DNA of 64,000 bases from Pichia kudriavzevii (GCF_003054445.1 NC_042510.1:248001-312000), one strand, 5' to 3'. Numbered from the stretch's first letter, positions 52,054 to 62,327 are shown. Made by a program: numbers and translations. The notes: a model not told the origin generated them from the sequence alone.

Positions 52054-52562
52054 CTAAGTAACTGCCTTTATTTTCAACGTATTCTCTGTTATGCAAAGAT
52101 CTGCGGACATTATAGTGTAATTGATGATTTTTGATACCTGGTTGCCACATAGAAAAAGATAAAGACCATCTAAGATAAAAATTTGTTTTTGAGAGATCTT
52201 GGCTATTCAAATAGAAGGAAAATAAAGTCAGCCAGATCAATGCTTATCGAAGCAAGAAAAAGATTTCATTCTTAGTAGGGCTTAATTCCGAGTCCCGATA
52301 GGGGCTCAACTCCGATTTTAATGCCGATGCGGTCAAGTTTTTTTTTTTCACTACAGTTTAATTATTCAGAAGGAAATTCTATGAAGGATTTTATGCCGAA
52401 CCTTTTTCCTCTGGACTCACATGTAACTTTTCTGTGGCTTCAACTTAGCTTGAGTTGCTGGAATATATTTGCTATATAATATTATATATGTATTTAATGA
52501 AAACGAAAAAAAATATTGCCTGGCAACCAGACATTGAAAGCTGTACCGCAAAAGTCTCTATA
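52054..52562. other. Spacer between the broken and intact oxidoreductase copies
   Basis: About 510 bp, AT-rich. A frame at 51977-52240 gives a plausible-looking peptide but shows no MDR similarity. Nothing else is recognised. Confidence 0.4.
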
Positions 52563-53675
52563 CTACAAAATACACACAACTTTTCCCGAAATATTGGCTG
52601 TAGCTACCTTATGAAGAGCAAGATCATATTGAGACCAACCTCTAAAAATACTATCTATTGGTGTATCTAGTAACTTTTTTCTCCACATAGTATCAATGAC
52701 GCTACCGAAGGTGGAGTCATAAGCTAACTTATAGACATACAATGGAGATTTGTAAACTCCCAACAAATGCATCAACTTATATTTAATTGATTTGAAGCTT
52801 GGAAAAATTATTGAAGATAAACTACAATTGAACAAATTCATCGAGTTCGAGCCATACAATTGAACAAAGGCTCCGTTATCAGATGGAGCCTTCAAAATAA
52901 TATCCGCATAATCGTAATATACCTCATTTCTAACGCAGTCTAATACCATATCAAATTTGCCGTGGTCCTTCACATACTTGAGAATTTCATTGACATTTTT
53001 CAAATCACCATCATGATAATCAAGAGCCAAGTCTGCTCCTGCGTCTCTTAACCTCTGCTCTGATCTTGTTCCACATGTAACAACAACAGCTTTGGCGTCC
53101 ATGTATTTTTTGGCCATTTCGACTGCGTAGGATCCCACCGAGGTTCCTGCTCCAATTACTAAAATATTCTTGCCTTTCAATGAACCTTCGAGGTCATCTT
53201 TGATAGTAGGGCATATTCTGTTGATACCCATTTTCAATGCACCATATGCTGTAGCTGATACACAAGGTATTGACGCTGCTTGTTCGTATATCATACCTTC
53301 TGGAATCTTATCACAAAAAATACACTTCTTTGGATCAACAATAATATACTCACTGTATGTACCATTGATGGACATTGGAGCAAGTCTGCAACCATAGATA
53401 GAATCACCCTCTTTAAATGGTGCATTTTCTCCAGCTTTTACAACTTCTCCAGCAAAATCACACCCAGTCACTTTTTTAAATGATCCTATAAAGAACAAAC
53501 TGAGTTTATGCATCATAATATCAAATGGATTCACAGATACTGCCCTCACATGAACTAATACTTCTCCGGGCTTAATGTTAGTTGGCACGTTTATGTATGA
53601 AACTCCCAAGTTCCAAAAACTGGAGTACGTCAAGGCTTTACTTCTGATCAAGCCACTATTCATAATATTTTTCAA
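52563..53675 (-). CDS. Yim1/Ast-type MDR family oxidoreductase
   Basis: 370 aa. Medium-chain dehydrogenase/reductase fold: the N-terminal GroES-like part has GEVLVHVRAVSVNPFDIMMH, VTGCDFAGEVVKAGE and KEGDSIYG, and PEGMIYEQAASIPCVSATAYGAL links to the Rossmann part with NILVIGAGTSVGSYAVEMAKKY and ADLALDYHDGD. The Cys/His zinc ligands of alcohol dehydrogenases are absent, so a zinc-free NADPH reductase is likely. Long C-terminal region as in Yim1, Ast1 and Ast2. Substrate and membrane role are unknown. It is divergent from the mitochondrial-type gene at 53990. Confidence 0.88.
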   Translation of the reverse strand: MKNIMNSGLIRSKALTYSSFWNLGVSYINVPTNIKPGEVLVHVRAVSVNPFDIMMHKLSLFFIGSFKKVTGCDFAGEVVKAGENAPFKEGDSIYGCRLAPMSINGTYSEYIIVDPKKCIFCDKIPEGMIYEQAASIPCVSATAYGALKMGINRICPTIKDDLEGSLKGKNILVIGAGTSVGSYAVEMAKKYMDAKAVVVTCGTRSEQRLRDAGADLALDYHDGDLKNVNEILKYVKDHGKFDMVLDCVRNEVYYDYADIILKAPSDNGAFVQLYGSNSMNLFNCSLSSIIFPSFKSIKYKLMHLLGVYKSPLYVYKLAYDSTFGSVIDTMWRKKLLDTPIDSIFRGWSQYDLALHKVATANISGKVVCIL

Positions 53676-53830
53676 TCAATCGTTGGATCCCATAAAATAT
53701 GAAAGTTCATAAAACGGTATTATTGTTAACGTCTAACGGATTATATGTAACACCCAACTCCACCACCCGTTAAAGATAAATCGTCTGATTATTGACACCA
53801 GTGGAAAACCTTAAATTCTATAGTAGGCGT

Positions 53831-53840
53831 GGTCACGTGA
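53831..53840. promoter_or_regulatory. GGTCACGTGA, Cbf1/bHLH-type site
   Basis: Shares ten bases with the palindrome at 2621-2632. It lies in a 314-bp divergent spacer, about 150 bp from each start. Factor identity is inferred from the GTCACGTG core. Confidence 0.5.
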
Positions 53841-53989
53841 GCAATCCCAACAACAGTTGAGTTTTTCACCTTAAAAAAAAAGTAGACGGAGACGTGGAGA
53901 GGCCCTAGGAAGGAATAGTCAATAGGTCCCTAATAATACTCCAAATCTTGAACTCAAGATCTTTGTGTGTGTTATCGGAATAAAGGACA

Positions 53990-54724
53990 ATGAGTTTGGT
54001 GAAAAATAATAAGGTATTCATTACACCGACAAAGAAGCTGTTCTATACAACGTCGCCTTTGAAGAGAATATATGGGCCTGATGGTCTAACAACGTCGGTA
54101 TTGCAACGGCACAATATATCACGTAGGGAAAAGCTGCTAGCCGCATATCGCAATGTTGTGAGACTCGTTAAGTATATTCAAATACATAACCATTTCCGGC
54201 AAATATTGGTTGTTTTGGCAAAAATTAGATTGAGACAAGACTATAAATATAGAAGATCAATTTTTTTGAACACTCCCTACAACGAGAGTGACTTTGATGT
54301 TCGTTTAGTCAACACTGTCAATTTCATACATAACGCTTCATTGGATAATCCCTATAATGAAACTTCACGACCTTCAAGTTTAGAATTCAAAATAATAAAT
54401 TCATTGGTGCAATTTGAAAACACTAAAGCATTACCTGGACCATTGCGTGGAAGGTTGAAAAGTGAATTTGTAGCGATCGAAAAATGGAGGGAATTAAGAG
54501 GAATTGAAAGAGCTTGGAACATGAGTAATGCCGATGAAAAAACTAAGGACGAGAGGATGTGGTGGCTTGAGGGGCAGAAATTAAGAAATGATGTATGTTT
54601 TGACTACCTAAAAGAGCTGCAACTAATCGAGAAGAAAACGTTCCTCGACCATATGGTTACCTCGATGATTGAGTACGAAAGGGCTATTGTCTTACTGAAT
54701 GAAGAGTGTCACTTATTTTTATAG
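53990..54724 (+). CDS. Irc19/Rrg4-like protein, tentative
   Basis: 244 aa. The N-terminus is basic with few acids (KNNKVFITPTKKLFYTTSPLKR), as in mitochondrial proteins. REKLLAAYRNVVRLVKYI and RQDYKYRRSIFL recall LYR-like helices, and the C-terminus ends EYERAIVLLNEE. The layout resembles yeast Irc19 (Rrg4), needed for mitochondrial genome upkeep: a tyrosine/arginine helix early and a short DFDTTLIYLNE-like end. The similarity is from memory and weak. The middle (about 100-180) seems lineage-specific. Confidence 0.55.
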   Translation: MSLVKNNKVFITPTKKLFYTTSPLKRIYGPDGLTTSVLQRHNISRREKLLAAYRNVVRLVKYIQIHNHFRQILVVLAKIRLRQDYKYRRSIFLNTPYNESDFDVRLVNTVNFIHNASLDNPYNETSRPSSLEFKIINSLVQFENTKALPGPLRGRLKSEFVAIEKWRELRGIERAWNMSNADEKTKDERMWWLEGQKLRNDVCFDYLKELQLIEKKTFLDHMVTSMIEYERAIVLLNEECHLFL

Positions 54725-54907
54725 TTCATATGTTGAACGTAATTTTAATAAACAGTTATCTATACGGATAGATATTTATAGAAAAAGTATGACAATTTTA
54801 TTGTAAATATAATTAAGAAATGAATGTTAAGTAGCTTGTATGTAAAGAGAAAATGTATAATAGAAACAAAACTTCTGAAATGGCGAAACAGCAAACAAGT
54901 TCAAGTT

Positions 54908-57900
54908 TTACCAACCTAATGAACTTTTGACATTAACTGGTGCTGATATTTCAGGAATACTCCTAGGGCTTTCCTGTTTCTTAATAAACCCAAGAATGTT
55001 AGAAATTGAGCTATGATTTTGGCTAGTATTCAAAGACGATTCAGAACGATTCAGTCTCACATCTCCCAGCGAACCACTATAATTAAGATCTTTGAACTCT
55101 TTGCTTATGAATTTATCTTCAGAAGACGAGAAATCATTATCAGACCAATCATTATCTTCGGGTAAACGGTGTTTCATCATTTTTCTTCTGAAAAAGTAAA
55201 TGACGATAGCTCCATAAAGAAGACAAGCTCCTAACACAGAGAAAAAAATTATAAAAAACCTGCGGATGCCACCCACTTTTTTGGAAGCTGGAGTTGTAGA
55301 TGCGGAAATGGCATCGCTATCGAGGGAACCCAACGAAGCGGCAATGTTTTCTTCACGGGAATTTTCCCCACTTGCTCTATTGTTACTATCTGAAGAACCG
55401 ACAGACTGTACCGCATTCAAGGAACTTAGTAAACCATCAACTGGAATCTTCGGATCAATTAACTCGGCCAAAGAACTGATTGTTTTATCTGGGTTACTGT
55501 AAATTAATGATGTGCGGTTAGTTACTGCGTCTTGTAATTCATCAATATATTTTTTATCAAAATAAACCTCAGCAACCGTAATCATATAATCAACCTGGAC
55601 TGATTGGTAAGGCACTAAACTTTTGACAACAATATGTTTAGTTGAAACCTCCGGGAAACCATTAGCCAGAACTAGTGGTAAATATTCAAAGATCTGGGCA
55701 GATGAAAGAGAATGTTGAACGACAAACGCATAATTAAGAGCTTCAGTAAATCCAATAGTAACTAATTCAAAATCTGGGTTTTCATTCACGACATTAGTCG
55801 GCATGATGGCACGTGGTAACAAGGCAGTGGCAAGGGATGTAGAAGTTGCCTCGGCTGATGCATCAGACGGCGTTTTGGTTTCAGCAATAATTACTGTGGG
55901 CAACCAAGTAGTTGTTAAGACTAAGATACCGGAAGATGACGTAGTGGCATTTTTACCTGTTTCCTCTGAAGTTGATGTATCTTGAGATTGAGGTGCGTTT
56001 GTCTCAACAAAACTAGTAGTAGCTGGGTTGGAATTAACAGGAGTCTGTGTTACAATGTTCGAAACTGGTGCAGGGTTAGATATCGAGGTGGCAACTGAAA
56101 CTGGCACGGTATTTTGATTTTGAGCAACAGGCTGACTGGATGAGAAAGTAGATGTGGTGACTGGATAAGAAGGAAAGTCAGAAGTATATGCCTGGGATGA
56201 TGATGAAATTGCAGAAACAGAAAAATGCGACTCAATTTCACTACTCACTCCCATATACGATGCCTTTGTAATAGCAGAAATACTCGAAGTCGAAACCACA
56301 GATGTGGATGGTAAGACTGTACTAGTAAGTGATGAAGGTTGCACGTATTGCTGGCTTGATGTTGAGGGCCAAGAAACAGATGATCTTGAGCTCACAGTGG
56401 ATGCAGCTGGAGTAACGTTTGAAACCCATGTGGATGTTGAAATTGGAGTACTTGAGACTTCTGATGTAGAGTATGTTGGAGGGATAAACGAACCTGAGCT
56501 TGTGTCAAAAACTTCTGAAGTAGAAGAAGTTGGAGCAATAAATGAAGTGTCGGTACTATTAGAAACTTCAGAAAATGTAGACCTGCCAACAGAAGTCGAG
56601 TCAGTTGAACTGAAGCTGTAAGGTGTTGATGTGGACAAAACATCGTTACTACTTGGGATTTGGGTCGACAAGGATAGAATATCAGAAGCAGAAGAACTAG
56701 AGAACTTCATTGAAGCCTCGGTATTGCTTGTGACACTAGTTGACAAAAACAACTCTGAAGATGTAGAACTTAGTTGAACAGAGACACTTGTAGAGACTTG
56801 TGTGCTGCTTGGAGTGTACGTCGATGCAGGTATATCGTTTGACGAACTTAAGACAGGAAAAGAGAAAGTCGTTTGTGTCTCTGAACTACTTGAGCCATCA
56901 CTTGATGAAGAGGATGGAGAAATCAAAACACTGTCAGGCTGGGTGGCATCAGTGGAGGATACACTAGATGATTCCACTTCTGAAGTAGTAAGACTACCCG
57001 AAGTGTCGGAAGAATAAGTATCAGTGACAGAGGAAGGAGTTGTTACTGACGATGCAGAAACTGACCCTTCGCTACCACCCGTAGTGACGCTTGAGGATAC
57101 TGTGGTATGAAAAATTAAATCCCAGTCTGGAGTCGAAGCAAATGAAAAGCTGGTTTGAGTAGGTCCCCAAACTACAGTAGATTCTGAAGATGGTTGTATA
57201 CTAACTAGTGAACTCGTAAAGTCGGTTGAACTAGTAGGTTCTGTGGAACTCGCAGAGTCGGTTGAACTAGTAGGTTCTGTGGAACTCGTAGAGTCGGTTG
57301 AACTAGTAGGTTCTATGGAACTCGCAGAGTCAGTTGAACTAGTAGGTTCTGTGGAACTCGTAGAGTCAGTTGAACTAGTAGGTTCTGTGGAACTCGTAGA
57401 GTCGGTTGAACTAGTAGGTTCTGTGGAACTAGTAGGTTCTGTGGAACTTGTAGAGTCGGTTGAGCTAGTAGAGCTGGTTGAGCTAGTAAATTCATTCAAG
57501 CTCGTTGATTCCGGTAAGCTGGTTGCTTCTGTTGAGCTGGTGGTAGACTCTAAATTCGAAAACCCCAAAGCAGTTGCACGACTCTGGACATCAGAAGACA
57601 CTTCAAATGAAGTAGCTGGGCTTGAAAGAGAGATGGTATCTAAACTTGTCTCTGACGTATCTTGCTGGTTATATGTGGATGAAGATGAAGTATAAGTACT
57701 AGAAGTAATAGGTGCCGGTGTATAAGAAGTTGAATCTGCCAGAGTAGGTGTTGAGGATGTTTCCTCACTTGAGGTTGATTCGGTCAAGGATGATGGTGAA
57801 GGAGTATAAAACAGCCCCCAATTAAGCGTATCTGAAGATGATGAGGACGATGACGGTGATATTATTTGAGCGTCTGAGCTGCTTGATGTGGTAGAAGGTG

Positions 57901-58252
57901 CAGATTGTTGGGTGTTTGTTTCTGTAGGAGAGAAGTCAAGGCTGGATGTAGATGTAGGCATAGGAGTAGTTGTAGGTGTCGGATCTGAAAATGTCTCGCT
58001 GCTTGAGCTTTCCAAAGAGGTAAGAGAAACAACAGGCGTTGGAGACTGTGTTAAATCGGTGAACAAGCTGCTGGAAGACTGAGCATCAACCGAGCTTGAG
58101 ATCTCATTTATATATTGGTTGATGTTGTTGTTATTGTTGTTATTGTTGTTGTACTTATCATTTGCATGGGTGGAAAAGAAGTCACTATGTTCTCCAGCAG
58201 ACGCATGTGGAATTGAAAGAAGAACCAAAGGTATCAAAAAAAAATTTAGCAT
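54908..58252 (-). CDS. MSB2: Msb2-type signalling mucin
   Basis: 1114 aa. Signalling mucin at the head of the filamentous-growth and HOG pathways, acting with Sho1 and Cdc42. A signal peptide (MLNFFLIPLVLLSIPHASA) and a short Asn run precede about 780 residues of Ser/Thr-rich mucin domain, with a 12-residue tandem repeat (57231-57464). The HMH domain, about 810-930, includes FTEALNYAFVVQHSLSSAQI and FEYLPLVL, diagnostic of Msb2/Hkr1. Next are one span (FFIIFFSVLGACLLYGAIVIYFF) and a cytoplasmic tail of about 100 residues. The short tail favours MSB2 over HKR1. Confidence 0.86.
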   Translation of the reverse strand: MLNFFLIPLVLLSIPHASAGEHSDFFSTHANDKYNNNNNNNNNINQYINEISSSVDAQSSSSLFTDLTQSPTPVVSLTSLESSSSETFSDPTPTTTPMPTSTSSLDFSPTETNTQQSAPSTTSSSSDAQIISPSSSSSSSDTLNWGLFYTPSPSSLTESTSSEETSSTPTLADSTSYTPAPITSSTYTSSSSTYNQQDTSETSLDTISLSSPATSFEVSSDVQSRATALGFSNLESTTSSTEATSLPESTSLNEFTSSTSSTSSTDSTSSTEPTSSTEPTSSTDSTSSTEPTSSTDSTSSTEPTSSTDSASSIEPTSSTDSTSSTEPTSSTDSASSTEPTSSTDFTSSLVSIQPSSESTVVWGPTQTSFSFASTPDWDLIFHTTVSSSVTTGGSEGSVSASSVTTPSSVTDTYSSDTSGSLTTSEVESSSVSSTDATQPDSVLISPSSSSSDGSSSSETQTTFSFPVLSSSNDIPASTYTPSSTQVSTSVSVQLSSTSSELFLSTSVTSNTEASMKFSSSSASDILSLSTQIPSSNDVLSTSTPYSFSSTDSTSVGRSTFSEVSNSTDTSFIAPTSSTSEVFDTSSGSFIPPTYSTSEVSSTPISTSTWVSNVTPAASTVSSRSSVSWPSTSSQQYVQPSSLTSTVLPSTSVVSTSSISAITKASYMGVSSEIESHFSVSAISSSSQAYTSDFPSYPVTTSTFSSSQPVAQNQNTVPVSVATSISNPAPVSNIVTQTPVNSNPATTSFVETNAPQSQDTSTSEETGKNATTSSSGILVLTTTWLPTVIIAETKTPSDASAEATSTSLATALLPRAIMPTNVVNENPDFELVTIGFTEALNYAFVVQHSLSSAQIFEYLPLVLANGFPEVSTKHIVVKSLVPYQSVQVDYMITVAEVYFDKKYIDELQDAVTNRTSLIYSNPDKTISSLAELIDPKIPVDGLLSSLNAVQSVGSSDSNNRASGENSREENIAASLGSLDSDAISASTTPASKKVGGIRRFFIIFFSVLGACLLYGAIVIYFFRRKMMKHRLPEDNDWSDNDFSSSEDKFISKEFKDLNYSGSLGDVRLNRSESSLNTSQNHSSISNILGFIKKQESPRSIPEISAPVNVKSSLGW
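57231..57464. repeat. 36-bp tandem repeat in MSB2 mucin domain
   Basis: About 6.5 copies of a 36-bp unit, starting at 57231, 57267, 57303, 57339, 57375 and 57411, then a half unit at 57429. It encodes STEPTSSTDSTS-type segments. Copies differ by a few bases, and length variation between strains is likely. Confidence 0.9.
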
Positions 58253-59407
58253 GTTTGTAAGAGATGTAATAAACCGAAATGAATGACTGGATGTGAGTAA
58301 AGTGGGTTGTGATTATATCTTTTACCTATGATGGCGATCTTGGAAAAGAATAAAAGACTAGGATTTATCCTAAGTAGGCATATATGTATTTCTGTGAAAA
58401 TGTTTGAGAACAACAAATTAACCAATTGCCTAGTCAATCAACAATAAAACAATTGATAAAATCTGGCAAATAGTCCACGGGTGGATTCATACGACTGAAA
58501 TGGATCCAGTCTTGAAGCGATGACCAAAAACAGAGAGTCTCTAAAGATGCAAGTGAATGAGGATCCTGGAAAAAATATAGCCTGATATAAACGATTGGAA
58601 GAGGCTCTAAAGAGATGCGTTGGTGGGACACTAGTATGTGTATGATACGTGTCTGTATGTAGAGGTGTGTCTTGTATGTATGAAGCCTCTATATCAGCTA
58701 CGTTCCTCAGTGTAAGGAAGGACAGCTATATCACACTTTGTTGTCGAATTTGATGCAAACAAATCATCACTACACCGTATGAGACTCTCTCTCTCTCATT
58801 CTCTCTCTTAGTTGCAGCACCAATATTTTCAGGGAGGGGCCATGCACATGCAGCTGCTAAAAAAACTTCGCATTTCCCCTTTAGGCGCCCTCTGTTTTGT
58901 TTTTCTTTTTCCTTGGCGTATCTGCTTCCGCGTTTCCAAATCATTAATAAAAGGAACCAATTATAATACAATATGGATAGCTCAATACATGTGACTGTTC
59001 GCGTGCGGCGATTTTGTGGGGTGTTGTTCCTGCGCCAAAAGATGTTCCTGGTGCTAATGCACGCCTGCGCCGTCCCATTCGCTCGAACCGCGTCTTCGCT
59101 AGAACCGTTGCATTGGTCTAGACCGGGGACGTTGTAAACAACAACACTGCCTTCAAATTAAGAGTAAATAAAAACAGTGTCGACGCGTCGGGGATTTTTG
59201 TTCCAAGTTGAATGAGGACATTTTGTTTTCTCGATAGTACCTATATGCGTGGAGGTAATATTGTTTAACATTGAAGTTGAGAGTAGTTGGTGGATTCAAT
59301 TGGACAATTCAAACATCGGGTACTTGCATTGCTGAGCTCGGTTTAATCGTATAACAGAACATCAAATAGAATAGCATTATTGCTCCTCCCCCCCCCCCTT
59401 AAATCCA
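58253..59407. other. Divergent promoter region MSB2 / YIP5-like
   Basis: 1.15 kb with a CT-rich microsatellite (58786-58808), GC-rich DNA at about 59000-59130, the CGACGCGTCG palindrome (59181-59190) and a C11 tract (59388-59398). No credible ORF. Confidence 0.6.
59181..59190. promoter_or_regulatory. CGACGCGTCG palindrome (MCB core), second copy
   Basis: Identical to the 10-mer at 43077-43086; about 220 bp upstream of the YIP5-like ATG. Confidence 0.5.
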
Positions 59408-60253
59408 ATGAGTAAGAGTAACTTATTTGCCGACAATGATATTGATGGCTTTCAAATCGATGACAATCTGAATGACGATACTTTGATATCTCCAGATAAT
59501 AACCCCGCAAACCTAATGGCCTCACCTGAAGTCCCCCAATCTCTACATATCAACAACACTCCGCAATTCAAGAAAAAATATGAAGGGGGTATCTTTTCTC
59601 TTAACTACTATAGACAGTATTTTGATTTGAACACTTCGGAATTCATATCAAACTGTCTTTCCTCGCTCAATCCGTTGTCTAAACCATCTGCAGATGATTT
59701 CAATCATATAGGTGATGTCTACGGATCAATATGGATTACTGCTACCTTGGTTTTTCTACTATTTTTCTGCAATTCATTTGCAGCTCTATTGAGTGGATGG
59801 TTCTTAAATATTGATTTGAAATCCATGAAAATCAATTATTTTAAAATGATCATCTCCTCTATAAATCTACTCTACGGTTACTCGGTCGTCATCCCTCTCA
59901 TCTTGTATCTCATATTAAAGTTCTATTTGAAAGTCTTGTTTCTAGTTCCACTATCCAAACTTGTTTCAATTTACTCATATGCTAATCTCATGTGGATTCC
60001 TGCGGCCTTGCTCTCCATATTTAGAGGCTTCTTGGTGAACCACAGTATATTAGACACAGTACTCAAATGGATCTGCATTACTATTGGCGCTCTGATGAGT
60101 GGTGCCTCGATTCTTCACAAGCTCAAAATATATTTTAGCTCAATCTTCGGTGAAGAAGAGAAAAAAATGATGTATGCCTTACTTGCACTATTGTTTCTGG
60201 CACATGTTGGTTTTGCAATTGGCTTGAAGGTCTGCTTTTTTGGTAAGCTGTAA
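59408..60253 (+). CDS. YIP5: Yip1-family Golgi membrane protein (Yip5/YIPF1-2 type)
   Basis: 281 aa. Yip-family proteins bind Ypt/Rab GTPases and sit in Golgi membranes. A soluble acidic N-terminus (about 1-100) holds YYRQYFDLNTSEFISNCLSSLNP, followed by DVYGSIWITATLVF, the family entry motif, and five spans in all (about 110-130, 155-180, 195-215, 220-240, 255-277). YGYSVVIPLI and MWIPAALLSI match the YIPF1/2 and Yip5 group. A C11 tract sits only nine bases before the ATG. Confidence 0.82.
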   Translation: MSKSNLFADNDIDGFQIDDNLNDDTLISPDNNPANLMASPEVPQSLHINNTPQFKKKYEGGIFSLNYYRQYFDLNTSEFISNCLSSLNPLSKPSADDFNHIGDVYGSIWITATLVFLLFFCNSFAALLSGWFLNIDLKSMKINYFKMIISSINLLYGYSVVIPLILYLILKFYLKVLFLVPLSKLVSIYSYANLMWIPAALLSIFRGFLVNHSILDTVLKWICITIGALMSGASILHKLKIYFSSIFGEEEKKMMYALLALLFLAHVGFAIGLKVCFFGKL

Positions 60254-62327
60254 CTAAATGAAGAAATCATATCTACATATTTCCTTCATGTGAAAATTTG
60301 ACAGCACAGTTTACGTATAAGGACCACATCGAAAAGATATGCGAATCACTAATGTGCAGTGCCTCCTAGATACCTATTTTGCTTATAATTCCAGGTGTTG
60401 GGCGTGTTCTCGTAATAATAAAGTTTGGTAACTCGTTGTAATTCAAAACTCTTGATTACATGGGAAAGTAATGGATAAAGCCTATTAGATTTTCTATTTG
60501 AGCAATATATGATTTATAAAACTAATAGGTTTATGTGTCACTCATGAATTCAAAATTTGTCATTATAATTAGGGTTCCGTTGCAGTGGTACAATTCTTGC
60601 ATACATTGTACTTGAGGTGGGCTCATTAAATAGGACCGTATTTGAGACTTATCGGAATAAGTAAGCTGATTTCTTTTGTACAGTATAAGAAAATTTCTAT
60701 AGGAGCCCAATGTCTATATAGTTCTTTTTAGGGTTACTCTGCTTATTTGGGTATCCCATTTCTCATGAAACCATCAAATGGCAATTAAAGGAGCAAAAAG
60801 ACAGACTAAACGACTCTTCTGGCTCTAACTTAATATTCCTATATCAGACTTTACAATTTGCTTTTTTATCCAACTGCTACCCAAAGAACTAGGTAAAGTA
60901 GAGAATACACACTTACTGGATGGGGATTATCTTCCCTTCTTTGTATACTTTATAATCAGGAAAACGTGAAAATGTTACAATTTTTTTAATCTCTAGAAAA
61001 AAGTAATGTAAGGTCAGAAAAAAAAATAGATTTATGATATTTGGGGATAGCCTCCCCAAGGCAAGCAAAATCTGATTTGTATTGAAAAATGTTGGAATCT
61101 GTTGCTGGGTTTGCTCCAACTAGCATTTCCCAATCACACAATCAAAAATACTCTGAGTTATCATAACGAAGGTGATCGACCAAACTTGAATTCGGTAAAA
61201 TAGAGAGTTTCGTGGACTGCTTAGCGGTAGTCACGTCCCCTATGTAAATTTCTGTATTATTGAATCATCTAAAAGATGAATGTTCCAATCAAGTTTGATA
61301 CACCTATTCTTCAAATTTAAATTAGGATTATAGGAAAATTAAATAAATTCTGGTCGGAAAATCATTCAAACAAAAGAATTAAAAAAAACGATTGTAATAT
61401 TCAGCATATGTAATCGATAAGCGTGTATTTAACTTGTATACATGAGCATGTACTTTTATAGTAGTAAGTTTAATCGTGCATCTATAATAAGGATTATAAT
61501 AATGATTAAGTTTATTACCTGGTGGCTTCTGACACTAGTAAACTATAATATAGATTAGCGTTTTTGAATGTTATAGACTGAACTATTGGCAACAAAGCTT
61601 ATACAAAAGACTACAAGATAAAATAGACGGCTACTTTTAATGGTTGATAGGATTCACAGTCTTAGGTGACATTGTTTTTCATGGAAAACAGATGTAAGCT
61701 TAAGCTACATAAATTGAAGAGTATTTTCTTAGTTTTAACAGTGCACTTAAACTTATCAAACTGATCTAGCTAAAATTGATGTGCGTGTTTATATTTTCTT
61801 CTCGAACTACAAATGTTTTTATTGTCTATATGGAAAATTGTTTTGTACTCTGAAAATTTCAGCCCTTGTCATCCGATGTCACAATCAAGGTTATTAGAAC
61901 AAGATGGATTCTTTAAACAGTAGTGAAACAGTACTTACTCCTAAACAGATTTTTTTAAAGCACATTTTTTTTTTTAATAATTAGTATTTTTCAAGTATTC
62001 TACACTGAATTTTATTCATTAAATATTGTACACTATTCCAACCTGCCACATGAAAAAATGTGAAAGTGTTGCTGGTGGTGCGTACTTTAGAATCTGATTA
62101 TTGCTTATTTATATCTTATATATTTTTATACGTTAATTCTCTGGAACATCTATGGAATGTCCTCTGTTTAAATAGTAATTCTTGAATTTAAAAATAGCAT
62201 TTTGAGGGATTTAACTATCTTCTAGAACTCCTGTTTAACCTTCTACAATCTTCTTCAACCTTCTATATGATTACCCGTTTAGGAAATAGAGATAGTACTT
62301 TGTCTGATCTCTTCAAAAATGCAAAAA
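60254..62327. other. 2 kb AT-rich spacer upstream of tRNA-Cys
   Basis: No ORF above 70 codons and no recognisable repeat. I looked for solo-LTR ends beside the tRNA gene and saw none that I trust. Short poly-T and poly-A runs are frequent. An unrecognised ncRNA or replication origin could lie here, but nothing in the sequence proves it. Confidence 0.5.

Noticed and set aside
52138-52530. 10-bp inverted repeat CTGGTTGCCA / TGGCAACCAG flanking the oxidoreductase spacer
   Set aside because: Only ten bases match, flanks do not, and no target duplication is seen, so not evidence for a mobile element.
58786-58808. CT-rich microsatellite near MSB2 as a GAGA-type site
   Set aside because: Simple sequence with no supporting partner site.
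60254-62327. Solo LTR or Ty-like relic next to tRNA-Cys
   Set aside because: I looked for paired terminal TG/CA ends and target duplications near the tRNA and found none that hold up.
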